Positions 43,696 to 52,460 of a DNA stretch of 64,000 nt are shown here, piece by piece. The notes under the pieces are model-generated. The model searched no databases. It was not told where the DNA came from and saw only the letters and a program-made list of their open reading frames with translations. This stretch comes from Nostocales cyanobacterium HT-58-2 (GTDB lineage Bacteria > Cyanobacteriota > Cyanobacteriia > Cyanobacteriales > Nostocaceae). The stretch lies in assembly GCA_002163975.1 (NCBI GenBank), contig CP019636.1, forward strand, positions 4,529,501 to 4,593,500, read 5' to 3'. Position 1 is the stretch's first letter. Each line of letters opens with the position of its first letter. Position numbers and translations under genes: made by a program.

Positions 43696-44912
43696 AAGAG
43701 ATGACATTACGGCAACTACGTAAAGTAGCTAGCGAATATGGTGTCTCTCGTTATAGCCGAATGCGTAAATCGCAATTGCTGGCATCTATTCAAGAAGTTC
43801 AGCGCAGTAAAGTTTCTCTTAGCCAATCTCGTTCACTGGAGGCACAGGAAACCGTGGAAGCAGCAAAATTTGAGTTGGGTCAGGTTGATCGCACTGGCGG
43901 AACACTCGCTGATGTTGATGAAGGACTAGGGGATCTCCCTCAAGGCTATGGAGAAAGCCGTATTGTTCTATTGCCCCGAGATCCACAGTGGGCTTATACC
44001 TACTGGGATGTTCCTAATGAACACAAAGAAGAACTGCGGCGACAAGGCGGACAACAGCTAGCGTTGCGTATCTATGATGTTACCGACATCAATTTAGAGT
44101 ACCAAAGCCCCCATAGCATTCAAGAATACCCAAGTGATGAACTCGCACGGGAATGGTATTTGCCAATTCCAGTGAGCGATCGCGATTATGTTATTGACAT
44201 CGGTTACCGTTGCGCTGATGGTCGCTGGTTAACACTCGCTCGTTCTGCACCTGTCCACGTTCCTCCTGTCTATCCTTCCGACTGGATTGAAGATGTCTTC
44301 ATCACCGTAAACTTTGAAGAAGATTTGCGTGGTAAGACCGTCTACGAACTGGTTCCTCCCACCAAGAAAGTGCCAACAGCAACTGCAAATGGTGCGAACC
44401 CAATTTACGACCAAATCTTTGGCTTGGCGGAGTCTGCCGAAGCGCAAAGGGTTGCAGGTTCTCTGTTTGGTTCCATGCAACACGTTCCTGGTTCTGTCAC
44501 TCCAGAACAAGCCATCAGCTCTTACATCTTCCCTTCTGGCGTGGGTATGTGGGCAGTTCCCACCGTGTCTGGTTTAACCGCGTCTGGTGTAGGTATGTCT
44601 GGTGCAGGCTTCTCTGGTGACGTGCCTATGCGTCCACGCAAGTTCTGGCTGATTGCTGATGCTGAATTGATTGTTTACGGCGCAACCGAACCTGATGCTA
44701 CCGTAACAATTGGCGGTCGTCCAATTAAACTCAATCCAGACGGGACATTCCGTTTCCAAATGTCCTTCCAGGATGGTTTGATTGACTATCCAATTATGGC
44801 TGTTGCTGCTGATGGTGAACAAACACGATCAATTCATATGAAGTTTACTCGTGAGACACCTTCACGCAATACCAATACCAAAGAAGAAGCTGTTTTAGAA
44901 TGGCTCTCTTGA
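43671..44912 (+). CDS. DUF4912 protein with N-terminal SAP/Rho-N-like motif
   Basis: A 413-residue cyanobacterial protein. Residues 9-44 (MTLRQLRKVASEYGVSRYSR, then KSQLLASIQE) form a Rho-N/SAP-like helical motif that often binds nucleic acid. The DUF4912 domain (about 95-200) shows RIVLLPRDPQWAYTYWDVP and WYLPIPVSDRDYVIDIGYR. A C-terminal Ig-like strand region (about 325-400) includes KFWLIADAELIVYGATEPDA and DGTFRFQMSFQDG. Function is unknown. GGAGG lies 11 bases before ATG 43671. A perfect terminator follows the gene. Confidence 0.9.
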   Translation: MAKERPPLEEMTLRQLRKVASEYGVSRYSRMRKSQLLASIQEVQRSKVSLSQSRSLEAQETVEAAKFELGQVDRTGGTLADVDEGLGDLPQGYGESRIVLLPRDPQWAYTYWDVPNEHKEELRRQGGQQLALRIYDVTDINLEYQSPHSIQEYPSDELAREWYLPIPVSDRDYVIDIGYRCADGRWLTLARSAPVHVPPVYPSDWIEDVFITVNFEEDLRGKTVYELVPPTKKVPTATANGANPIYDQIFGLAESAEAQRVAGSLFGSMQHVPGSVTPEQAISSYIFPSGVGMWAVPTVSGLTASGVGMSGAGFSGDVPMRPRKFWLIADAELIVYGATEPDATVTIGGRPIKLNPDGTFRFQMSFQDGLIDYPIMAVAADGEQTRSIHMKFTRETPSRNTNTKEEAVLEWLS

Positions 44913-44946
44913 TTTTATATTTTTGATTTGGAATTAGCCTTATTAT

Positions 44947-44980
44947 CCTCCGCCTCAGCAAATAGTGGCGGAGGTTTTGT
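44947..44980 (+). terminator. Rho-independent terminator after the DUF4912 gene
   Basis: CCTCCGCC, 12-base loop, GGCGGAGG, then TTTTGT. The eight-base GC-rich stem and T-run are typical, 35 bases past the stop codon. Confidence 0.9.
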
Positions 44981-45109
44981 ATCAAGGATAGTTTTATTGA
45001 TGAATTAAGAATTATCTAAATATGATAGTTTGCATTTGGGTAAAATACAGGAAGAAATAATAAACCACAGATGGATACAGAGAAATCGGTAAATAAATGT
45101 AGTTAATAA

Positions 45110-45143
45110 ATGTAGGATGGGTTAGTGAAGCGTAACCCATGCT
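45110..45143. repeat. GGATGGGTTA-type inverted repeat
   Basis: ATGGGTTA at 45117-45124 and TAACCCAT at 45133-45140 around GTGAAGCG. This resembles the TAGGTTGGGTTGAGG...AACCCAACA family widespread in cyanobacterial intergenic DNA. It lies in the 321-base gap (44913-45233) that also holds a partial ACCACAGAT arm at about 45064. Confidence 0.7.
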
Positions 45144-45233
45144 GTCTTTTGCAATTGATGCTGTACTTACTACTTAATCAATCACAAATAGATATAGATA
45201 AAACCAGATTTTCTTAAAATAAGAAGTGTTTAC

Positions 45234-46175
45234 ATGTTAAAAAGTAAATTTATCTATTTCTTTAAAGTAATAATCATATTTACTCTTTGTTTAGCCTGCC
45301 AAAAGACTTCTCAAACTTCAGCAACAACACAAGTATCAAAACAATGTATTGGAAATAATACAAAATCCAGTATAGAATTCTTAAAAACTAATAATCAAGG
45401 TAAAAAAGATGCAAGAGGTATTAATCATGTCATTATTTTTAACCCAAAATCAAAAGAATTAGATTTCAAAGTGAATCTTGGTTTATCTCATCAACTCTAT
45501 GCAAAAAACAATCAAGGTAAACTACGTCAAGAGTATATACCAAAATCATTTCACGAACTTATTACTGATGAAAATGCAAAATTAAACGGACAAACACCTA
45601 TCGCAGCCATTAACGCTGATTACATAGATATAGATCATAAACCTCAAGGCTTAAATATTTCTCGAGGGGTGGAATATTCAGGAGCTTTTAAGAATAAGCG
45701 TTCTTCCTTTGGGATATCAGCAGGTAAACCAGAGCAACGCCAAGCAACAATTCAAGTAGGAAGAAGAAAGGAAAAGATTCTGAACTATAACTTAGTAGGT
45801 GGTAACGGTAGGTTTTATCGTAACGGCAAGTTTAAAGATATTTGTCAAGATTTAGGAGAACTTGCCTGCAAACAAGCAACAAATCGGTCCATGGTAGCTA
45901 TTACAAATAAAGGTTATGTCATTTTGTTAGTAAATGATATAAAAGCAAATTCAAATCTTGAATTATCTCAACTCAATCAAGAACTGATGCCAAATATGTT
46001 TGATGATGTTCTTGAAGGAATTGCTCGCAATAACTGTTTAGGAAAAATTCAAGAGGGAATGTTATTTGATGGAGGTATGTCTCCTGGACTTTACTATAAT
46101 AAGAAAATTTATGTAGAAAATCCTGGACAAATTGGGTCAGTCTTCCTAATTTATCAGAGACCTTTGAATAATTAA
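45234..46175 (+). CDS. Phosphodiester-glycosidase-family (DUF2233) lipoprotein
   Basis: A 313-residue exported protein. The N-terminus is a lipoprotein signal (IIIFTLCLACQKTS) with the lipobox LAC, so it is likely membrane tethered. The domain has HVIIFNPKSKELDFKVNLG, PIAAINADYIDID, FGISAGK, RSMVAITNKGYVILL and MLFDGGMSPGLYYN; the last is the family's conserved DGG-type site. It shares the fold of the C-terminal domain of the deacetylase fusion at 29771 but has no deacetylase partner. Codon use is AT-rich relative to neighbours, so recent acquisition is possible. Confidence 0.82.
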   Translation: MLKSKFIYFFKVIIIFTLCLACQKTSQTSATTQVSKQCIGNNTKSSIEFLKTNNQGKKDARGINHVIIFNPKSKELDFKVNLGLSHQLYAKNNQGKLRQEYIPKSFHELITDENAKLNGQTPIAAINADYIDIDHKPQGLNISRGVEYSGAFKNKRSSFGISAGKPEQRQATIQVGRRKEKILNYNLVGGNGRFYRNGKFKDICQDLGELACKQATNRSMVAITNKGYVILLVNDIKANSNLELSQLNQELMPNMFDDVLEGIARNNCLGKIQEGMLFDGGMSPGLYYNKKIYVENPGQIGSVFLIYQRPLNN

Positions 46176-46318
46176 TAAAATCCAATAACTAAGAATTTTT
46201 CTATAAGTTTTAGCAATTCAGGAAAAGCAAGCTACGTCAAAAGAGAGAGTTGTTAGTAAAGCAGATCTCATGACTGCCTGAAAAAGGTACGCTAGAAACT
46301 GAAGCTAAAAAAAAGACT

Positions 46319-46897
46319 ATGACACCATCAGAAATCGCGGATACGCTCAAAGAATTATTTGGTGCAGCGTCTGCTAATCCTATTGCATCTGGTTCCTGGC
46401 AAATAGAAACTCCCAATTTTCGACTGCTGGTTATGCTTTCGGACGATGAAAGTTGGCTACGCATTTTATTACCGATTATGCCAGCCTCTGAAGCTCAACC
46501 CTTTCTAGAACAAATTTTGGAAGCAAACTTTGACGAAACTCAGGAAGTACGTTATGCCTTGCAGCAAGGGGTCATCTGGGGAGTATTTCAGCATAACTGC
46601 AATAGTCTAGTCCAAGAAGATTTTCGCGATGCGATCGCCCGACTTATTTTTCTCCATCAAAGTGGTTTAGATAATGTTTTTAATCGACTTATCGAAAGAC
46701 GCATTCGGGAAATTATTCAAACAGCAAAACAGCAAGGTCAGTCTCTTCAAGCCACTATGCAAAACTTAGAACGCTTGTATGCAGAAGGATTGATGGGCGA
46801 GATTAACCAAACTTCCCAAGCCCGTGAAGAAGTTTTAGCTGCATGGCGTTATCAGTTAGAACGCCTATGGAATGAAGTTGGTTCAAATCCCCAATAG
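46319..46897 (+). CDS. Conserved cyanobacterial protein of unknown function
   Basis: A 192-residue soluble protein that I do not recognise as a named family. The N-terminal half (about 1-105) alternates strands and helices (WQIETPNFRLLVMLSDDESWL, EVRYALQQGVIWGVFQHN), reminiscent of small chaperone-like alpha/beta folds. The C-terminal half (about 105-185) is a long amphipathic helical region with many Gln, Glu and Arg residues. It lies upstream of a DUF2358 gene on the same strand (33-base gap) and may be co-transcribed with it and arsA. Context gives no function. Confidence 0.75.
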   Translation: MTPSEIADTLKELFGAASANPIASGSWQIETPNFRLLVMLSDDESWLRILLPIMPASEAQPFLEQILEANFDETQEVRYALQQGVIWGVFQHNCNSLVQEDFRDAIARLIFLHQSGLDNVFNRLIERRIREIIQTAKQQGQSLQATMQNLERLYAEGLMGEINQTSQAREEVLAAWRYQLERLWNEVGSNPQ

Positions 46898-46930
46898 AAA
46901 TTTTAAACACGTCATTTAAATTGCTTAATT

Positions 46931-47320
46931 ATGAATATCATTGAAACTTTAAAACAAGATTATCAAAGATTTCCAAATAATCAGACATATAGTATCTACG
47001 CTCAAAATGTTTATTTTCAAGACCCGGTCTTCAAATATCGTGGTCTGAATTTGTACAAACAGATGATTAAATTCATCCAGACGGCATTTTTGAATCCCAA
47101 AATGGACTTGCATGACATTAATCGTACAGGAGACACTATCAAAACTGAGTGGACACTCAGCTGGAACACCCCCGTTCCTTGGAAACCACGTATTTCTATC
47201 TCTGGCTGGAGTGAATTGCGCCTCAACACTCAAGGTTTGATTGTTTCCCACATCGATTATTGGCACTGTTCACGCTTCGACGTGCTGAAACAGCATTTAT
47301 TCTCCTTAAAAAGTTCATAA
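46931..47320 (+). CDS. DUF2358-family protein (NTF2-like)
   Basis: A 129-residue protein with DUF2358 hallmarks: DYQRFPNNQTYSIYAQNVYF, FQDPVFKYRGLNLYKQ and GWSELRLNTQGLIVSHIDYW. The domain is a cone-shaped NTF2-like fold found in cyanobacteria and plants, with no known activity. It is 43 bases from arsA on the same strand, so an operon of three genes (46319 to 48542) is likely. Confidence 0.85.
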   Translation: MNIIETLKQDYQRFPNNQTYSIYAQNVYFQDPVFKYRGLNLYKQMIKFIQTAFLNPKMDLHDINRTGDTIKTEWTLSWNTPVPWKPRISISGWSELRLNTQGLIVSHIDYWHCSRFDVLKQHLFSLKSS

Positions 47321-47363
47321 TGTAAATAAATGTAAATAATCCTCAGCTAGGACAAAACCATCA

Positions 47364-48542
47364 ATGCGTGTAATTTTAATGACAGGCAAAGGCGGTGTGG
47401 GAAAGACCTCCGTAGCCGCAGCCACTGGACTCCGTTGTGCAGAACTGGGTTATCGTACACTTGTTCTGAGTACAGACCCTGCTCACTCTCTGGCAGACAG
47501 TTTTGACCTAGAACTGGGACACGCACCGCGACAAATTCGCCCCAATTTGTGGGGTGCTGAACTGGATGCGCTACTAGAACTAGAAGCAAACTGGGGTTCT
47601 GTAAAGCGCTACATCACTCAAGTTTTACAAGCACGCGGTTTGGATGGAGTACAAGCAGAAGAACTCGCGATTTTACCAGGTATGGATGAAATTTTTGGCT
47701 TGGTAAGGATGAAACGGCATTACGATGAAGGGGAATTCGACGTTTTAATTATCGACTCAGCCCCCACTGGCACAGCATTGCGACTTTTGAGTTTACCAGA
47801 AGTCAGCGGCTGGTATATGCGCCGCTTTTATAAACCTTTCCAAAACATTTCTGTTGCACTGAGACCTTTGGTTGAACCTATTTTTAAACCAATTGCTGGT
47901 TTCTCTTTACCAGACAAAGAGGTGATGGACGCACCTTACGAGTTTTATGAACAAATTGAAGCCTTGGAAAAAGTATTAACAGATAATAATCAAACCTCTG
48001 TGCGTCTTGTCACTAACCCTGAAAAGATGGTGATTAAAGAATCTCTTCGCGCTCATGCATATCTAAGTTTGTATAATGTTGCGACAGATTTAGTCGTCGC
48101 AAATCGCATTATTCCTGAAGCAGTGCAAGACCCCTTTTTCCAACGGTGGAAAGAGAATCAACAGCAATACCGCCACGAAATTCATGAAAACTTTCATCCA
48201 TTACCTGTCAAGGAAGTTCCGCTTTTCTCTGAAGAGATGTGTGGCTTGGATGCGTTAGAACGTCTGAAGGAAACACTCTATAAGGATGAAGATCCAACTC
48301 AGGTTTATTACAAAGAAACTACCATTAGAGTTGTACAAGAAAAAAATCAATATAGTTTGGAATTGTACTTGCCAGGCATTCCTAAAAATCAGGTTCAATT
48401 AAGTAAAACTGGAGATGAATTAAACATCACAATTGGGAATCACCGCCGAAATTTAGTATTGCCGCAAGCTTTGGCAGCACTGCAACCTGCAGGAGCAAAA
48501 ATGGAAGAAGACTATCTCAAAATCCGTTTTGCTGCCGTGTGA
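47364..48542 (+). CDS. ArsA/GET3-family ATPase with C-terminal Hsp20-like domain
   Basis: A 392-residue P-loop ATPase. The deviant Walker A is MTGKGGVGKTSVAAATGL, switch I contains STDPAHSLADSFD, and switch II is IIDSAPTGTALRLL. This core covers residues 1 to about 300. Residues about 318-390 (TTIRVVQEKNQYSLELYLPG, then KMEEDYLKIRFA) form the alpha-crystallin/Hsp20-like domain seen in many cyanobacterial ArsA relatives. The GET3 homologues escort tail-anchored membrane proteins; arsenite export is less likely because no arsB is near. The exact client is unknown. Confidence 0.92.
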   Translation: MRVILMTGKGGVGKTSVAAATGLRCAELGYRTLVLSTDPAHSLADSFDLELGHAPRQIRPNLWGAELDALLELEANWGSVKRYITQVLQARGLDGVQAEELAILPGMDEIFGLVRMKRHYDEGEFDVLIIDSAPTGTALRLLSLPEVSGWYMRRFYKPFQNISVALRPLVEPIFKPIAGFSLPDKEVMDAPYEFYEQIEALEKVLTDNNQTSVRLVTNPEKMVIKESLRAHAYLSLYNVATDLVVANRIIPEAVQDPFFQRWKENQQQYRHEIHENFHPLPVKEVPLFSEEMCGLDALERLKETLYKDEDPTQVYYKETTIRVVQEKNQYSLELYLPGIPKNQVQLSKTGDELNITIGNHRRNLVLPQALAALQPAGAKMEEDYLKIRFAAV

Positions 48543-48576
48543 TACCAATTTGAAAAAAGAATGGAACACATCGGTT

Positions 48577-48635
48577 AAACCCCTCCCCAACCCTCCCCTT
48601 GTTAAGGAGAGGGTGCTCGATAGGGTGGGTGGGGT
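48577..48635. repeat. CCCCTCCCC / AAGGAGAGGG palindromic repeat
   Basis: Arms AACCCCTCCCCAACCCTCCC and AAGGAGAGGGT...GGGTGGGGTT with a small loop, starting about 35 bases after the arsA stop. It is related to the element inside the M28 peptidase gene at 22182-22238. It may serve as the arsA transcription end. Confidence 0.75.
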
Positions 48636-48694
48636 TATCTGTCGCAAACATTTTTTTACTTGGTATGAGAATGAGTTAGAGTTCCAAATTGGAA

Positions 48695-48732
48695 TTATGA
48701 ATTATGAATTTTTGAGCATTCATAATTCATAA
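48695..48732. terminator. 15-bp perfect hairpin between convergent arsA and dnaN
   Basis: TTATGAATTATGAAT, eight bases, ATTCATAATTCATAA. It is AT-rich, made of two 7-base units per arm (a short-tandem-repeat origin), and lies between two convergent gene ends, so a bidirectional terminator is plausible. Confidence 0.5.
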
Positions 48733-48803
48733 CTTCTATTTTTTGCCTAACATAAATTGGCTAAAATACAAAACACAATCATGTATAAAAGACCATAATA
48801 TTT

Positions 48804-49973
48804 CTAATTTCTCAGTTGAACAGGCATAGCTAAATAAGTCATCTTCAAAGCACCGAGTGGGGTGAAAATCACTGGAGTCAAATTTCCATTTAATTGCATT
48901 TGAATTTCAGTAGATGGCAACGCCTTTAAACCTTCCATCAAATACTTAATATTAAAAGCAATATCTATATCTTCTCCCAATATCTGTGCTGGCATTAACT
49001 CCCTTCCATTGCCAACATCTTGAGCTTCACAAGATATAGTAATTTCTTGCGCTTCACTATTCATGCTGACCTTAACAACATTATTCTTCTGATCGGCAAA
49101 TACAGCAATCCGCTCTAAAGCACTCAAGAATTGTCGTCTATCCAAAATTAATTCCCTCTGAAATTGTCGGGGAATAAGTTGGCGATAAGCAGGATATTGT
49201 CCTTCAAGAGTGCGGCTTGTCAAACGTTGATTTTGCCACTCAAAAACAACTTGACCTTGGTCAAAATACAACGCCACAGGTTCATCTTGTGAGTGAGTAT
49301 GAGCCAGCATCCGCTCTAGTTCCCTTAAAGCTCTCGCTGGTACTGTCACTTCTAACTGAGTTTGAGAGTCTGTGTCTGGGCTCTCGTTTGTGGTTAGTAC
49401 GACTGCTAGGCGATGTCCGTCGGTTGCTGCAAACTCGAGTGTGTCTTGTTGAACTGTTAAATGTACTCCAGTGAGAACCTGTTTCGTTTCATCTGAACTG
49501 GTTGCAAACAGTGAACCTCGCAAGCCCTCAATTAATGCACTAGCAGCGATATTTAGCGCTTGCGCATTTTCAATGACAGGGAGTTCGGGAAACTCTTCTG
49601 CTCCCATTGCTCGTACTTGATAACGCCCACTTTTTGGTGTCAGCGTCACGATTGAGCCTTCCCCGCCCAAGGTGTCATCGGTAGGTGATTCGTCTTCTAA
49701 GGTGATTTCACCTTCTGGAAGACGAGTCGTGATATCGTTGAGCAGCTTAGCAGGAATTGCAATAACGCCCCCCTCCAACACTTCGGCAATAAAACTGGTA
49801 CGGATACCCAAACTAAGGTCAAAGGCTGTTAAGCTAACCTGATTAGTTTCAGCATCCGCTTGTAGCAGCACATTGGCAAGTACTGGATGCGTTGGGCGTG
49901 AAGGTACAGCACGGCTTGTGAGTGAGAGGTTAGTACTAAGGTCGCTTTGGGTGCAAACTAATTTCATGGTCAA
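48804..49973 (-). CDS. dnaN: DNA polymerase III beta sliding clamp
   Basis: Ring-forming processivity factor of the replicative polymerase. The 389 residues fall in three similar domains, the family pattern: KLVCTQSDLSTNLSLTSRAV at the start, LRGSLFATSSDETKQVLTGV and AATDGHRLAVV in the middle, and NIKYLMEGLKAL with the C-terminal TPLGALKMTYLAMPVQLRN, where the MPVQL-type segment forms the partner-peptide groove edge. No dnaA or obvious origin is adjacent, as is usual in cyanobacteria. Confidence 0.97.
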   Translation of the reverse strand: MTMKLVCTQSDLSTNLSLTSRAVPSRPTHPVLANVLLQADAETNQVSLTAFDLSLGIRTSFIAEVLEGGVIAIPAKLLNDITTRLPEGEITLEDESPTDDTLGGEGSIVTLTPKSGRYQVRAMGAEEFPELPVIENAQALNIAASALIEGLRGSLFATSSDETKQVLTGVHLTVQQDTLEFAATDGHRLAVVLTTNESPDTDSQTQLEVTVPARALRELERMLAHTHSQDEPVALYFDQGQVVFEWQNQRLTSRTLEGQYPAYRQLIPRQFQRELILDRRQFLSALERIAVFADQKNNVVKVSMNSEAQEITISCEAQDVGNGRELMPAQILGEDIDIAFNIKYLMEGLKALPSTEIQMQLNGNLTPVIFTPLGALKMTYLAMPVQLRN

Positions 49974-50134
49974 CTTTGGCTGGCTTCTGTGTTGGATATG
50001 TTAGCACCGTTGTTGCTATGTGGGGCGCAAGGCATTCATTTTTATAGGGATTTTTAACTAACTACTGCAAAATCCTAATTTTCTTTTCTTCTGGAACGAA
50101 CATCTTGCCCATCGTGAACTAAGCACCCCAATTC

Positions 50135-52246
50135 CTAAATATTAGCTGTTAAACCCAAGCGGAAAGTAAACCCAGGGCTATAGATACGATTGACTCGCTC
50201 ATATTGTTCATCTAATAGATTTTCTAGGTAAACTGTCAATCCCAAATTTCTTGTCACAGGAACGCGAGCACTAAAATCCAAATTAAAGAAAGATGGTGAA
50301 AACTCTGTAGTTGTCTCCCCAGCTCTTGTATATAAGGCTCGACGAGCGCCACTATAATAAGTCGCATACAAATTAGCTTGCCAGCCTCCACTTTCATAAC
50401 CAATACCAGCAGAGGCAACAGAGTAAGGAATTAAGCCTAGCTGTAACCCTTCTTCTGGTCCTGTTTTTATTTTGGCATCTGTATATGTGTAGTTGACAAA
50501 AGTTGACCAACCAGCGGCAATTTTCCATCGCAGCGCCGCTTCTAAACCATTGGTATCAACTAACCCAATATTCGCCCATCTTCCTTGTACAACTCCTAGG
50601 CGATTATCTAAACTACTGCCGAAGTAGGTGAACTGTCCTGTTAAATTTTCCGAAAATTTGACATCAACTCCTGCAGTCCAAGAAGAACCAGTTTCTGGTT
50701 CTAAATCAGGGTTAGGTAGCCATCCATGGACTGTGTCATAAACATACAACTGATCCAAACCTGGATTGCGCTGTCCTCCTGCCCAACTTCCTCGTATAGC
50801 TAATGCTGGAACAATATCATATTTAAATCCCACACTAGGATTAAGATAATTCCCAAATTTGCTATCAAAGCTTTGTCTCAAGCCCAAATCTACCTGAAAA
50901 TTATCACTAATATTCCAAGTATTAACAGCAAATAATGCAGTGTTTAATAAACTCTGGCTTTCATTTTCATTCAAGTTAATTCGATTAGGAACTGTGCTGA
51001 ATGCATCACCATTTAAATCTGTGTTTTGTAAATCTAATCCCCAACGCAATTTATTATTTGGAGTGATTTGCCAGGTATGATCTACCCTAGCTGTATACAA
51101 TTGAGTATCTAAAGTTCCTGTACGGTAGAATTGGTTGCTGGGACCATAAGTGTTGAAGTATTCTTGGTTATAACCTAGCGTGGTTGTAAGAACAGAACTG
51201 TTTCCATTACCAAGGCGAGTTTTCCAAGAAAAGCCAATATTTAAACCATCGCGATCGAGTCGGTCTCTTTGTAAAGGAAAGCCAAAATAAATTAATCCCC
51301 TGCGACTGCTAAGTTTAGTGACATCTAAACTTAAGGTATTTCTAGAATCTACATCAAAGGCAAAACTACCAAAGTATGTGCTGGTAGCTGTATCTGCATT
51401 AAATAAATATCCTTGAGGATCACGGTTTGCTGCACCCACAGGAACGCGGTAACGGTTATCAATAAAATACCTTTCAAAGCTGAGGTTATATCTTAAAGAG
51501 CCAGTTGCACCTGCATAGCTTAATTGTTGATTATTGAAATTCAAAGAACCAAATTCTGCAGTTGCGTTGAAGCGAGGAACATTACTACCTTCTTTAGTGA
51601 TGATATTAACAACTCCTCCAAAAGCTGATGAACCATATAAAGTGGAAGCTGCACCACTATATAATTCTATTCGTTCAATAGCCTCTACAGGAATACTATT
51701 TAAATCCGTTGATCCATGATAAGTATTGATATTAGTGTTAATGGGTCTGCCATTAATAAGAAATACAGACTGGTTCGTTGAGGCTCCCCGATAATATGTA
51801 CCTGTGTGAATATCTGCACCATGACCTGAATCATTGATAGCAAATCCAGGCAATTTTTTCAAAACATCAGATACGCTTGTCGCCCCTTGTTTTTGAATTT
51901 CCTCTTTTTCAATAACGTATGTAGGCGTAGACTGAGGAAGCTCATCCTGCTTTCCTGTAACATCTATGATAATTTCATCATCTTGAACTGTCGGTTCTGA
52001 TTCGTCTGTTGGGGAATTAGGGGATGGACTATCAGTTGTTTGTGGCTTTTTTGATGGGACAGTTAGTGTTTGAGTGAGTAATTCTGCACTGGTGTGTGGA
52101 TGCTCTATTTCATTTAAAGATGGAATTTTTGATGTTTTTTGTATAAAAGTATTTTTTTGATTTGAATGATTGTCTTGTGCAAAGACAACGGAAGTTAAAG
52201 CCAAGTTAGTTAATATAACTTGAACAATGAAGACACTCCATTTCAT
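50135..52246 (-). CDS. TonB-dependent outer-membrane receptor
   Basis: A 703-residue beta-barrel transporter. The signal peptide ends near VVFAQDN. A Pro/Ser/Thr-rich segment (about 30-90) leads into a TonB-box-like EIIIDVTGKQ. The plug domain (about 105-215) shows SVSDVLKKLPGFAINDSG, FLINGRPINTN and IERIELYSGAASTLYGSSAF. The 22-stranded barrel ends in the outer-membrane signature YSPGFTFRLGLTANI. The ligand could be a siderophore, vitamin B12 or a sugar. The AMIN domain seen in many cyanobacterial siderophore receptors is absent. Confidence 0.93.
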   Translation of the reverse strand: MKWSVFIVQVILTNLALTSVVFAQDNHSNQKNTFIQKTSKIPSLNEIEHPHTSAELLTQTLTVPSKKPQTTDSPSPNSPTDESEPTVQDDEIIIDVTGKQDELPQSTPTYVIEKEEIQKQGATSVSDVLKKLPGFAINDSGHGADIHTGTYYRGASTNQSVFLINGRPINTNINTYHGSTDLNSIPVEAIERIELYSGAASTLYGSSAFGGVVNIITKEGSNVPRFNATAEFGSLNFNNQQLSYAGATGSLRYNLSFERYFIDNRYRVPVGAANRDPQGYLFNADTATSTYFGSFAFDVDSRNTLSLDVTKLSSRRGLIYFGFPLQRDRLDRDGLNIGFSWKTRLGNGNSSVLTTTLGYNQEYFNTYGPSNQFYRTGTLDTQLYTARVDHTWQITPNNKLRWGLDLQNTDLNGDAFSTVPNRINLNENESQSLLNTALFAVNTWNISDNFQVDLGLRQSFDSKFGNYLNPSVGFKYDIVPALAIRGSWAGGQRNPGLDQLYVYDTVHGWLPNPDLEPETGSSWTAGVDVKFSENLTGQFTYFGSSLDNRLGVVQGRWANIGLVDTNGLEAALRWKIAAGWSTFVNYTYTDAKIKTGPEEGLQLGLIPYSVASAGIGYESGGWQANLYATYYSGARRALYTRAGETTTEFSPSFFNLDFSARVPVTRNLGLTVYLENLLDEQYERVNRIYSPGFTFRLGLTANI

Positions 52247-52274
52247 TTTCTACCTCACCACACCCAAATTTAAT

Positions 52275-52302
52275 GACAAAAACTCTAGTAGGAGCTTTTG
52301 TC
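52275..52302 (-). promoter_or_regulatory. Inverted repeat GACAAAA...TTTTGTC upstream of the TonB receptor
   Basis: Seven-base arms plus an inner CTC/GAG pair, 29 bases before the receptor start codon. With the neighbouring CTTGTCAAAAGACAAG at 52324-52339 (perfect 6-4-6) it repeats the word TTGTC. It does not match the cyanobacterial Fur box, so another regulator would be needed. Confidence 0.4.
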
Positions 52303-52323
52303 AACTTACGATTGGTAAAAATA

Positions 52324-52339
52324 CTTGTCAAAAGACAAG
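52324..52339 (-). promoter_or_regulatory. Perfect 6-4-6 inverted repeat CTTGTCAAAAGACAAG
   Basis: Lies 77 bases upstream of the TonB receptor start codon on its strand. It shares the GTC/GAC core with the 52275-52302 element. Candidate operator, inferred from symmetry only. Confidence 0.4.
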
Positions 52340-52391
52340 CCGTCAAACTTCGTGTAGAGTGTGGCGAGGATCAAGAAGATGCACTCAGGCT

Positions 52392-52457
52392 CAGACGCAG
52401 CGACGTGGAGAATTTTGATGTCTCTGTGTTTGGTGTCTCTCCGCGTCCCCGTATCAT
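52392..52457. repeat. ACGTGGAGAATTTT...CTCCGCGTCCCC repeat
   Basis: G-rich and C-rich halves with GTGTCTC words, of the same type as the segments inside priA (57038-57095) and the metalloprotease gene (13763-13832). Here it is intergenic, directly after the GNAT gene stop. Confidence 0.6.
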
Positions 52458-52460
52458 TTT

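Noticed and set aside
48804..49973. Replication origin near dnaN
   Set aside because: No dnaA gene or cluster of DnaA boxes was seen, and cyanobacterial dnaN is commonly not at the origin.
52247..52460. Possible cobalamin riboswitch upstream of the TonB receptor
   Set aside because: The conserved B12-box core (GCCACTG) was looked for on the minus strand and not found; the region is also short and partly occupied by a repeat.
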